Positions 7,378 through 14,259 of a stretch of 16,636 nt of DNA are shown in pieces. Where the stretch lies: the NCBI GenBank assembly GCA_036259835.1, contig DATABA010000077.1, forward strand, positions 1-16,636, in the 5' to 3' direction. The notes under the pieces are model-generated. The model worked only from the letters and a program-made list of their open reading frames with translations. It had not been told where the DNA came from and searched no databases. A program made the translations under genes and the position numbers. Numbering within the stretch: the stretch's first letter is position 1; the number at the start of each line of letters is the position of its first letter. The DNA comes from JALYGK01 sp036259835 (GTDB taxonomy: Bacteria; Actinomycetota; UBA4738).

Positions 7378-7905
7378 CCTGCGCGAGACTTCCCAGAACG
7401 ATCAGCGAGTCGCCGGCGACGACTTCGTCCTGCTCCGACGGACTGACGTTGAACGAGTCGTCCCGGTGCTTGATGGCGAGGATCCTCGCTCCGCTCTCCT
7501 CCTCGATATCTCTTAGGTCCCCGATGCGTCTGCTATCGGACCCAGATCGCATGTCGATTTGGAGCTCTTCGAGGCCGAAATTCACGACCTGGTTCACGAT
7601 GCGTGAGCATGTCCAGATACTCCACGACGGAGGGATTCACCGCTAGCCGAGCAAGCCGCCTGCCCCCGAGGGCGTAGGGCGAAAGCGTTCGGCGCCCGCA
7701 ACCTTCAGCTTGTTCGAGCTTTCGAGGGAGTCCGTCCGAGCCACGGTGTGAAGGTTCGGATTCGCTCGACGCGCCGACAGGACCACGAAGACGAATCGAC
7801 CGCGGCAATCACTCCTTTCGCGTGTGCCACGCCCGCCGTCGCCCGGATGTCGTCGTCGGACGCGTCGCCGATCGCCGCTTCCTGAACCGATTGACCGCGT
7901 CGCAT
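7322..7905 (-). pseudogene. Decayed RCK/TrkA potassium-channel regulator, 5'-truncated with three frameshifts
   Basis: Reading on the minus strand, homology to a TrkA-N/TrkA-C (RCK) protein hops between frames. AIGDASDDDIRATAGVAHAK...AAVDSS occupies one frame (to about 7790). FVVLSARRANPNLHTVART...VAGAER is in the next (about 7789-7685). SPYALGGRRLARLAVNPSVVEYLDMLTH is in the third (about 7682-7603). NQVVNFGLEELQI and the TrkA-C part ending SLIVLGSLAQVRRMESLI return to the second (to the stop at 7322). The GxGxxG nucleotide-binding half and any pore helices are absent, because the remnant begins at the stop of the ZIP gene (TGATG junction). RCK domains bind nucleotides or ions and gate K+ channels. 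Three shifts in about 190 bp beside intact genes point to real decay rather than read error. The last 91 codons alone could still be translated as a TrkA-C protein, but this is unlikely to function. Confidence 0.8.
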
Positions 7906-8663
7906 CAAAACGTCGAGAGCACGTAAGAGAGGAAGAAGCCCGCGACGGTCGCGAAGGCTACCAGTGGGCCGCCGCTCTCGAAGGCCTCTGGCATCAGCGT
8001 GTCGGCCAACGACGCGATGACCGCTCCTCCCGCGAACGCGAGGGGAATGGAAACGCTTTGCTCATTTGGAGGAAACAGCGCTTGTCCGGCCACGACCGCA
8101 GCCAGCAGAACTACTCCGGCCACCAACCAGATCCCGACGGCGAATCGGGCGCTATGACCCGAGGATTCCATCGCTGCCGCCCCGACGACGGCCTCCGGAA
8201 AATTCGACGCGAAAATGGCCAGCAGGAGCGCCACGCTCCCCGCTTCCTCGCCCAGGCTAATGCCCAGCGCGAGATTCTCGGGAACACCGTCCAGGGTCAC
8301 CGCCGCCAGGAGGGCAAAGCCCGCCGACGACGAAATCCCTGACGTTGACTTTGTCGTTGCGGCTCCCTTTACCTTTCGCCGCCTCGACCGCGGCGTTCCG
8401 CTCTCAGCCCACCGATCGATCCAGTAGCTCGCCACGACGAAGACCGCCGCACCCGCAATGAACCACAGCCCCGACACCCAAGCTCCGGATTTGCGGTACG
8501 CGTCTTCGAAGAGCTCGAAGGTGAGCGCCGTGATCAGCGATCCGGACGCAAAGGCGAGGAGGAACGCCAGGATGCGCTCGGGGATCTCGAACTTCGTTCC
8601 GACAAGGCTTCCAAGAAGCAGGCCACTGGACGCGATGGCCCCGAACAGCAGGGCTTCTGCCAC
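7905..8663 (-). CDS. ZIP-like (SLC39-type) metal transporter, noncanonical metal motifs
   Basis: A 252-residue inner-membrane protein with about eight helices in the bacterial ZIP layout: three helices (TM2 carrying FELFEDAY, 49-56), a hydrophilic charged loop (about 83-112, RSRRRKVKG), then five helices. ZIP proteins move Zn, Fe or Mn into the cytoplasm. The metal-binding helices are altered: TM4 has D125-GVPEN130 where H-x-x-P-E-G is typical, and TM5 has N154-FPEA where a second H-x-x-P-E-G is expected. The P-E cores are kept and the histidines are lost. The GTG at 8663 is chosen because TATCAT lies 6 nt upstream and the first helix starts immediately. Longer starts would run antisense through the fructose-bisphosphatase leader. 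Transport is likely, but the ion is unknown. Confidence 0.78.
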   Translation of the reverse strand: MAEALLFGAIASSGLLLGSLVGTKFEIPERILAFLLAFASGSLITALTFELFEDAYRKSGAWVSGLWFIAGAAVFVVASYWIDRWAESGTPRSRRRKVKGAATTKSTSGISSSAGFALLAAVTLDGVPENLALGISLGEEAGSVALLLAIFASNFPEAVVGAAAMESSGHSARFAVGIWLVAGVVLLAAVVAGQALFPPNEQSVSIPLAFAGGAVIASLADTLMPEAFESGGPLVAFATVAGFFLSYVLSTF

Positions 8664-8675
8664 GGCCAGATGATA
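8664..8675 (-). promoter_or_regulatory. Leaderless -10 box of the ZIP-like gene
   Basis: On the minus strand TATCAT (8675-8670) is followed by 6 nt and then the GTG start at 8663. The spacing is identical to that of the MerR gene. No good -35 hexamer or Shine-Dalgarno is present. Confidence 0.5.
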
Positions 8676-8703
8676 CGGAGGGAAGCGAGCGGGAGAGAAA
8701 AGA

Positions 8704-8748
8704 GCGAGGAACTCCGCGAGCCTTCCCCATACCCGCAGAGTTCCTCGC
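8704..8748. repeat. Long perfect inverted repeat in the divergent zip/fbp intergenic region
   Basis: Arm GCGAGGAACTC (8704-8714) pairs with GAGTTCCTCGC (8738-8748), 11 bp without mismatch. After one C/A mismatch, three more pairs (GCG/CGC, 8716-8718 with 8734-8736) leave a loop of 15 nt. It lies 41-85 bp upstream of the ZIP-like start and about 180 bp upstream of the FBP gene. No T-run follows on either strand, so it is not a standard terminator. It could be a regulator site or an RNA hairpin if transcripts start farther out. Confidence 0.6.
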
Positions 8749-8915
8749 CGAGGCGGGATGGTAGGGGGCGGTACGCAGCGCATCAATACGGAACGGCTGA
8801 TTCGACCGCCAAGACCCACGACCTTGTCAGTCGAATCGGAGTAGCATTCCGGGCGCCAACTTTTCTTCGCGCCGGCGCCCTTCGGCTGCCGGATTCGGAC
8901 AAAAACCAAACGATC

Positions 8916-8930
8916 AAGGAGGAGAGGCAC
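8916..8930 (+). promoter_or_regulatory. Strong ribosome binding site fixing the FBP gene start
   Basis: AAGGAGG (8916-8922) lies 8 nt before the GTG at 8931. It is the clearest Shine-Dalgarno in the window and decides against an in-frame extension back to 8670. A TAGCAT box at 8842-8847 may be the -10 of this operon, but it lacks a -35 at normal spacing. Confidence 0.75.
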
Positions 8931-10088
8931 GTGCTGACGCTGAGCATCATCAAGGCCGACACCGGCGGCTACGTCGGGCATTCAGCCGTCCACCCGCGAA
9001 TGCTCGAGGAGGCCCGTCGTCGGATCGAAGGGGTGCGCGGGGACCTGCTCATCGACGGCCAGGTTTCCTACTGCGGGGACGATTTGTCGTTGGTCATGAC
9101 CCATACCCACGGGCTGGAGGCCGAGTCCGTCCATGCCTTCGCCTGGGACGTGTTCCTGGCCACGACGGACATCGCCAAGGAGCTCGGGCTGTACGGCGCC
9201 GGACAGGACCTTCTCTCGGATGCTTTCTCCGGCAACCTCCGTGGAATGGGCCCCGGGTTCGCCGAGATCGAAATCGAGGAGCGGCCCTCCGAACCTGTCC
9301 TCTGCTTTCTGGGCGACAAGACTGAGCCGGGCGCGTGGAACATGCCGCTCTACAAGATGTTCGCCGACCCTTTCAACACGGCGGGCCTGGTGATCGACCC
9401 GAAGATGCACGACGGGTTCCTCTTCGAGGTTCACGACTTGGTGGAGGACAAGCGGCTGCTGCTCGACTGTCCCGCGGAGATCTACGACCTGCTCCTGCTT
9501 ATCGGCTCGCCCGCCCGCTACGTGATCAAGCGAGTGATTTCCAAGTCGCTGGGCGAGGTTGCCGCTGTAACCAGCACTCAGCGCCTATCTCTGATGGCCG
9601 GACGCTATGTCGGCAAGGACGACCCGGTGATGATCGTTCGGGCCCAGTCGGGGCTCCCCGCTGTCGGTGAGGTGCTGGAGCCGTTCTCCTTCCCGCACAC
9701 CGTGGCTGGGGCGATGCGTGGCTCCCATCATGCGCCGATCATGCCGGTCGCACTGGAACAGGCTCATCCGGCCCGATTCGACGGCCCCCCGCGGGTGGTG
9801 TGCCTGGGATACCAGCTGAAGGACGGGCGGCTGAATGGACCGAGGGACATGTTCGACGATCCTTCGTTCGACAACGCTCGGCAGCAGTGCAACGACATCA
9901 TGGATTACCTCCGCCGGCACGGGCCCTTCGAGCCACACCGGCTCCCGCTCGACGAGATGGAGTACACCACCATGCCGTCGGTCGCCGAACGCCTTGCCGA
10001 GCGGTGGGAGCCGACCGACGTGACGGTTCCAGCCGTAACCAAGCAGCCGGCGACCACAGGGGGCGCCACGGCAGAGGACGTCGAATAA
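8931..10088 (+). CDS. fbp: Fructose-1,6-bisphosphate aldolase/phosphatase, class V
   Basis: This 385-residue bifunctional gluconeogenic enzyme condenses DHAP and GAP and then dephosphorylates FBP to fructose 6-phosphate, in the cytoplasm. Residues matching the known active site of the archaeal enzymes (from memory, with a constant offset of about 3) are D10 and H17 (KADTGGYVGH), D50-D51 (CGDDLS), Y88 and Q92 (LYGAGQD), D129-K130 (GDKTEPGAW), Y226 and K229-D230-D231 (YVGKDDP; the lysine forms the Schiff base), R263 (AMRGSHHAP) and Y345 (MEYTT). The set is complete, so both activities should be present. The start is set by AAGGAGG 8 nt upstream and by the conserved N-terminus (LTLSIIKADTGGY). 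Family length is normal. It opens a three-gene operon. The enzyme is unidirectional for gluconeogenesis and is typical of archaea and deep-branching or thermophilic bacteria. Confidence 0.95.
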   Translation: MLTLSIIKADTGGYVGHSAVHPRMLEEARRRIEGVRGDLLIDGQVSYCGDDLSLVMTHTHGLEAESVHAFAWDVFLATTDIAKELGLYGAGQDLLSDAFSGNLRGMGPGFAEIEIEERPSEPVLCFLGDKTEPGAWNMPLYKMFADPFNTAGLVIDPKMHDGFLFEVHDLVEDKRLLLDCPAEIYDLLLLIGSPARYVIKRVISKSLGEVAAVTSTQRLSLMAGRYVGKDDPVMIVRAQSGLPAVGEVLEPFSFPHTVAGAMRGSHHAPIMPVALEQAHPARFDGPPRVVCLGYQLKDGRLNGPRDMFDDPSFDNARQQCNDIMDYLRRHGPFEPHRLPLDEMEYTTMPSVAERLAERWEPTDVTVPAVTKQPATTGGATAEDVE

Positions 10089-10122
10089 CGCTTCCCGTCG
10101 CGAGGGGGGGCGTCGACAGGAG

Positions 10123-10635
10123 GTGCGGTTCCTGGATCGCCAGCGCGGGCGAACCGCCGGGGAAGAGCGGGTGGTGATCGCAACCGACGATGGGCGGCGT
10201 GCCGCCCACGGTCTGTGGTTTGCGGGGCGCCCCGCGGCGGGCCTTCGGCGGTGGGCTGACCTCGTTGTCACCAACCTCGACGTCGTTCCCGAGATCGCCA
10301 AGGAGCTCGGCCCCGGCGCGTCGCTAATGGTCGCCTACGAGGGAGACGACACCGAACGCGCACTGCGAAGGCGCGTTCCTCCTGCCGCCACGCCGCTCGG
10401 GCTGGCGATGCTCGCGGCAGGTTGCCGGTGGTTCAAGGACTGGTACTACCCGGAAGGAGGACGTGAGGGCGGAACCAAGCTGCAAGGCACGCTTCCCCTG
10501 GACCAACGACGCCGGGAAGAAGCTGACGCCAAACTGATCGCGGAGCTCGAGAAGTTCCTCGATCGCCCCGGCGTCGATGAAGGTGATCGGAAAAGGGCCC
10601 GTGAAGCGCTTCACCTCTTGAGATCGGGGGCGTGA
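10123..10635 (+). CDS. Conserved small protein of unknown function (possibly DUF1122)
   Basis: The function is not known to me. The 170-residue soluble protein has a mixed N-terminal half (VVTNLDVVPEIAKELGPGA near 48-66, AYEGDDTERAL), a striking PPAATPLG...AAGCRWFKDWYYPEGG patch (86-113) and a charged helical C-terminus (about 127-168). The WFKDWYYPEGG signature recalls, from memory only, archaeal and bacterial proteins labelled DUF1122. The start is ambiguous: AGGAGG (10118-10123) overlaps the GTG at 10123, so initiation there would need the weaker AGGGGGGG 12 nt upstream. A CTG codon at 10132 sits at an ideal 8-nt spacing from AGGAGG. It follows the FBP gene by 34 bp and overlaps the glycosidase start by 4 bp (GTGA), so it belongs to the operon and may serve sugar-phosphate or storage metabolism. 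Confidence 0.75.
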   Translation: MRFLDRQRGRTAGEERVVIATDDGRRAAHGLWFAGRPAAGLRRWADLVVTNLDVVPEIAKELGPGASLMVAYEGDDTERALRRRVPPAATPLGLAMLAAGCRWFKDWYYPEGGREGGTKLQGTLPLDQRRREEADAKLIAELEKFLDRPGVDEGDRKRAREALHLLRSGA

Positions 10636-13001
10636 TGGTGAGCTTGAGATCGCTCGTGCTGCGGCGGTTGCTCGGAGCTCTTCGGACGGATGAGGACGTT
10701 GTTACCCGGCTGTCCAGATTCCAGCGAGTGGGAGAAGACCTCGACGGCCGGGGACCTGCCCATTCCTTGCCGGTTGATACCCGCGCCGTCCTCCAGGGTG
10801 TCCGGACCCAGGCCGCGACGCAAATTCGACCCGACTGGGTCTGGCCGTACTGGATCGAGCGTCAGCTGGACCCCCGGACTCCTTCCTTCGTCCCGCAGGG
10901 ACACCTTCCGTTCACCACGAATGTGACCCACCGCAACTGGACGACCGTGGGGAACGCCGATTCGTCCAGGGAAGCAATCGTCGATCCTTCGGGGCTCGTG
11001 ACTCCGTGGCTGGACGGATGGTCGCTCGACTGGTGGGTCGACCCGGGGAGCGGGTGGCAGTTCCCCAGCCGGCATCCCGGCATCACGCAGCGGTTGGTCG
11101 ACAACGCCCCTGTGGTCGAAACCACCATGCCTGTCTCGAGCGCGCAGTGCGTGCAACGGGTGTACGCGGTCTCCGACGAAGACGAGCTCGTCGTGGCGGA
11201 GGTCCAGAATCGCACGCGCGACCGAATCGAAGTCGCCTTCGCCCTCCGTCCGTACAACCCCGAGGGCCTGGCCGTGGTCGAGCAGGTCCAGCTCCAGGGC
11301 CACACGCTGGTGGTGGACGGGAGCCCCGCGGTGTTCCTTCCCGAAGCGCCGACGCGTTTCGTTGTTTCGTCGTTCCTCCAGGGGGACACTGCAGGCCTGG
11401 TCGACAAGGGGCGCATGGAGCTCGAAGCCGGGAGGGGACGGGACCGGGCTGGTCTTTCCCAGGTGGCACTGGTGTACGAGGTAGGCGCTGGACAGACCAT
11501 CCGGGTCGCCATGCCGTTCGAGCCCAAACGAGGTCCCAAGTTCCGCATCCGCCGGCATCGCGCGTCCCAGGCCACCACGCCCGACGTTGTGGGGCTGCAG
11601 TCCGCGCGAACTGTCGCGGAGCAGTGGACGGACCGGCTGCAGAAAGAAGGAATGCGGGTCGAAGTTCCGGATCCGAAACTCCAAGCCGCGGTCGACGCCA
11701 ACCGGGCATACCTCCTGTTGTTCCATGATGGCCACGACATCAAGGCCGGTCCGTTCACATCCCCGCGGTTTCGGTTTCGCGATGCCGCCTACCAGGTGTC
11801 GGCGCTCGATCGGTGGGGCTTCCACCGTGAAGCGGAGGAAGTGCTGAGGTCATATCCGGGGCGGCAGCGGCGAGACGGATTCTTCGACGGGCAGCCCAAC
11901 GAATGGGACTCCGTCGGCGCGGCCATCTGGACGATCGCGGAGCACTACCGCTTGACCGGAGACCGCGAGTTCGCCGAGGCGCTCGTCCCTACCGTCCGGC
12001 GCGGCTCCCAGTGGCTGGGGAAGGCCCTGCATCGACGTCGGCGAGCCGGCCCCGGGCTCGATGGGCTTCTACCGGCCGGAGCGTCGGCGGAGCACCTCGG
12101 ACCCTTCGACTACTACTACTGGGACAACTTCTGGGCGGTTCGGGGACTGCAGGATGCGGACCACCTCCTTCGGCTCGTTCGGGACGAAGGGGGCGCCGCC
12201 GAATGCGAGCGAGTGAGGGCGGACCTTCGAACCGCGCTCTTCGAGTCGGTCGAACGTGCCGCGCTCCGCATTGGACGCCGCGTCATCGCCGCTGGACCGG
12301 GGCGGGGCATGGACGCGGGAATGATAGGGAGCTTGGTCGCGGTGTGGCCGCTCCACCTCCTGGCCCCGTCGAACCCCTGGGTTTTGGTCACCCTGAACGC
12401 GATCCGCGAGGAGTTTCTCATCGGCGACGCGATCTACCAGGGCGTCGCCCACACGGGTCTCGGGACCTATCTCACGCTCCAGCTCGCGTTCGCGGAGCTC
12501 GAGGGCGGGGATCCCCGAGCGTGGGATCGGTTCAGGTGGCTGCTCGACGCGGCCACTCCGACGTTCACGTGGCCGGAAGCCATCCATCCCTCGCTCGGGA
12601 CGGGGTGCATGGGGGACGGCCATCAGGGCTGGGCGTCGGCCGACTTCCTCTCCTTCCTGCGCAACGTGCTGGTCCGCGATACCCGCGAAGGTGGAGTCGC
12701 GCTCCTGACGGTCCTTCCCGACGAGTGGGAGGGATACGACGTTCGAGTCGAGGACGCTCCGACCCACCACGGGCGTGTGTCCTTCGAGCTCGCCTGGCGG
12801 GACGAGAATCCACTCCTTTCCTGGGAGTGCGAGCGCGAAGGCGTCCGGCTCACAGCCCCGGGTCTGGATCCGAGGTGGTCGACGACCGAGCGGGCTGGAG
12901 AGGTGAAGTTGGCTCCGGGGGGACTGGTGCACGCCGGTCCGGCAGCCGCCTTCGGGGGCGTCCGCCGAAAGCGGAGGCGGACGCTCTGGCTCGCCCCCTA
13001 G
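10632..13001 (+). CDS. Six-hairpin glycosidase-superfamily protein (glucoamylase/debranching-like)
   Basis: This 789-residue protein without signal peptide or membrane helix is predicted to be cytoplasmic. The architecture is an N-terminal beta domain (about 80-310), an (alpha/alpha)6 barrel (about 325-690) and a C-terminal beta cap (about 695-785), as in six-hairpin glycosidases such as GH15 or debranching-type enzymes. Barrel signatures are FRDAAYQVSALDRWGF (382-397), DGFFDGQPNEWDSVGAAIW (415-433), FDYYYWDNFWAVRGL (492-506) and WPEAIHP...GCMGDGHQGW (about 647-667). Conserved acids in these blocks (for example E424, D426 and the E of WPEA) are catalytic candidates, but I cannot assign them. 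The GTG at 10632 overlaps the upstream stop by 4 bp; an ATG at 10635 is an alternative. Placement after the FBP enzyme suggests turnover of an intracellular glucan or oligosaccharide. The exact substrate and GH family are unknown. Confidence 0.75.
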   Translation: MMVSLRSLVLRRLLGALRTDEDVVTRLSRFQRVGEDLDGRGPAHSLPVDTRAVLQGVRTQAATQIRPDWVWPYWIERQLDPRTPSFVPQGHLPFTTNVTHRNWTTVGNADSSREAIVDPSGLVTPWLDGWSLDWWVDPGSGWQFPSRHPGITQRLVDNAPVVETTMPVSSAQCVQRVYAVSDEDELVVAEVQNRTRDRIEVAFALRPYNPEGLAVVEQVQLQGHTLVVDGSPAVFLPEAPTRFVVSSFLQGDTAGLVDKGRMELEAGRGRDRAGLSQVALVYEVGAGQTIRVAMPFEPKRGPKFRIRRHRASQATTPDVVGLQSARTVAEQWTDRLQKEGMRVEVPDPKLQAAVDANRAYLLLFHDGHDIKAGPFTSPRFRFRDAAYQVSALDRWGFHREAEEVLRSYPGRQRRDGFFDGQPNEWDSVGAAIWTIAEHYRLTGDREFAEALVPTVRRGSQWLGKALHRRRRAGPGLDGLLPAGASAEHLGPFDYYYWDNFWAVRGLQDADHLLRLVRDEGGAAECERVRADLRTALFESVERAALRIGRRVIAAGPGRGMDAGMIGSLVAVWPLHLLAPSNPWVLVTLNAIREEFLIGDAIYQGVAHTGLGTYLTLQLAFAELEGGDPRAWDRFRWLLDAATPTFTWPEAIHPSLGTGCMGDGHQGWASADFLSFLRNVLVRDTREGGVALLTVLPDEWEGYDVRVEDAPTHHGRVSFELAWRDENPLLSWECEREGVRLTAPGLDPRWSTTERAGEVKLAPGGLVHAGPAAAFGGVRRKRRRTLWLAP

Positions 13002-13015
13002 TCCGGGGTCTACGT

Positions 13016-14146
13016 CTAGACGCGGCCCGGTTCCTCCAGCATGCGCCATCGCTGGAGCCACCGGGCGACGTCCCACGGCGTGATCATGCCGACCACGTCG
13101 CCGTCCCGCACGACCAGGACCCGGCCTGGACCGTCTTCCATCTTCGTCACCACCAGGTCCATCCGCGTGTCCGGAGCGACCGTGAGCTGGTCCGCGAGCG
13201 AGGCCATCGACTCCCTGACGGTTCGACGGTTCCACTCCTGCGAGGGGACTCTCTTCACCGCTCGGAGCGTGAGGAGGCCGACGTCCCTTCCACTCTCCTC
13301 AACGGGGAATGCGCTGTGGTCGTGGCGCATGAAGAAGTCGTCGACAGCCTGCCGAAGCGTCAAGCCCGAAGGGATTCGGACCAGGTTCTCCGCCATGACG
13401 TCGTCGGCCTCGGCCCGCTCCAGTAAGAGCCGGATCTGGAGCTCCTGGTAGGACGCGCGAGCGGCCTGCACCAGGAACCAACCGATGAACGCCAGCCAGA
13501 TTCCGCTGCTGAGGATGCCGCGAACCAACGAGAGGACGCCCCCTCCAACCAACGCCCACCCAACGATCTGGCCGCCGATGCTGGCGATTCGCGTGGCGCG
13601 GCGAAGGCTCCCCGTCGCCTTCCAGAGGGCGGACCGCAGCAGCCGTCCGCCGTCCAGCGGAAACCCCGGCACGAGATTGAACACCGCAAGGATGAAGTTG
13701 ACCCACGCCAGGTAACCGAAGAGCCCGGGGATGGGACGATCCGGAGCGGCGTCGCCCAGGAGAGCGATGACCCAGAACACCGCGGCCAGACCGAGGCTCG
13801 TCAGAGGTCCGACGGCGGCGATCAAGAATTCGTCGGCAGGGCCCTTCGACTCGACCTTCGCTCGCGTGGCCCCGCCGAACAGATGCAGCGTGATGTCCTG
13901 GACTCTGATGTTTCGAGCGCGCGCCATGAGCGCATGCGCGAGCTCGTGGATGAGGACCGATCCGAAGAACAGGACGGCGCCCAGGATGGCCAAGGAGACG
14001 TGGGACCCTCCGGATAGACCTCGGTAGATGAACTGAAACCGCAGGTAGAAGCTGTACGTGATGAGCAGGGCGATCAGCGCCCACGAGGTGTCGATCCGGA
14101 TCTCGATCCCGGCGATCCGCCCCACCCGCCAAGAGTTGCCGAACAC
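13016..14146 (-). CDS. Site-2 protease family (M50) membrane metalloprotease with CBS domains
   Basis: The 376-residue intramembrane protease has about six helices over residues 20-232. Zinc-site motif H67-E-L-A-H71 lies in SVLIHELAHALMARA, and the third ligand D165 in N157-LVPGFPLDGGRLL. Residues about 246-370 form a CBS pair (VMAENLVRIPSGLTLRQAV; VLVVRDGDVVGMITPWDVARW), which in this family (SpoIVFB/Rip3-like) senses adenine nucleotides and gates proteolysis. Substrates of relatives are membrane-bound anti-sigma factors or pro-proteins; none is encoded nearby. The GTG start is supported by the family N-terminus (WRVGRIAGIEIRIDTSW) and by TATCCC 6 nt upstream. It converges on the glycosidase with a 14-bp gap and is divergent from the thioredoxin-like gene. 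Confidence 0.92.
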   Translation of the reverse strand: MFGNSWRVGRIAGIEIRIDTSWALIALLITYSFYLRFQFIYRGLSGGSHVSLAILGAVLFFGSVLIHELAHALMARARNIRVQDITLHLFGGATRAKVESKGPADEFLIAAVGPLTSLGLAAVFWVIALLGDAAPDRPIPGLFGYLAWVNFILAVFNLVPGFPLDGGRLLRSALWKATGSLRRATRIASIGGQIVGWALVGGGVLSLVRGILSSGIWLAFIGWFLVQAARASYQELQIRLLLERAEADDVMAENLVRIPSGLTLRQAVDDFFMRHDHSAFPVEESGRDVGLLTLRAVKRVPSQEWNRRTVRESMASLADQLTVAPDTRMDLVVTKMEDGPGRVLVVRDGDVVGMITPWDVARWLQRWRMLEEPGRV

Positions 14147-14158
14147 GGCTTAGGGATA
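14147..14158 (-). promoter_or_regulatory. Possible leaderless -10 box of the site-2 protease gene
   Basis: On the minus strand TATCCC (14158-14153) precedes the GTG at 14146 by 6 nt, the same spacing as for the MerR and ZIP-like genes. The last base deviates from TANNNT. No Shine-Dalgarno is present. Confidence 0.35.
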
Positions 14159-14203
14159 CCACACGAGCGCGAATGCGGTCGTCTGTCGGCGGGAAACCAC
14201 GCT

Positions 14204-14249
14204 TTGCTCCGCGAATTCGACTGGGGTAAGTTTCTGTCGCAAGAAGGAG
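14204..14249 (+). promoter_or_regulatory. Promoter and ribosome binding site of the thioredoxin-like/cstA operon
   Basis: TTGCTC (14204-14209), a 17-nt spacer and TAAGTT (14227-14232, fitting TANNNT) form a plausible sigma-70 promoter. Transcription would start near 14239. AAGGAG (14244-14249) follows, 10 nt before the ATG at 14260, giving a short leader of about 20 nt. Confidence 0.5.
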
Positions 14250-14259
14250 AAGGCGTTCG

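Noticed and set aside
7322..7597. Stand-alone 91-residue TrkA-C protein as a functional gene
   Set aside because: Upstream homology continues in other frames, showing that this is the tail of a broken gene. It has no ribosome binding site of its own.
8824..8847. TTGTCA and TAGCAT as a complete promoter for fbp
   Set aside because: The spacer is only 12 nt, too short for a sigma-70 promoter.
8670..8930. N-terminal extension of the FBP aldolase/phosphatase
   Set aside because: AAGGAGG 8 nt before the GTG at 8931 and the conserved family N-terminus right after it fix the start. The extension would also cover the inverted repeat.
8664..8981. N-terminal extension of the ZIP-like gene by about 106 codons
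   Set aside because: It would cover the fbp ribosome binding site and start, and the added sequence has no ZIP character. The GTG at 8663 with TATCAT 6 nt upstream fits better.
12961..12981. TCCGCC/GGCGGA hairpin as a terminator after the glycosidase
   Set aside because: It lies inside the coding sequence, the stem is short and no T-run follows.
11903..13426. 507-codon plus-strand frame over the glycosidase and site-2 protease genes
   Set aside because: It is an Arg/Pro/Gly-rich shadow. It overlaps two recognisable genes in other frames.
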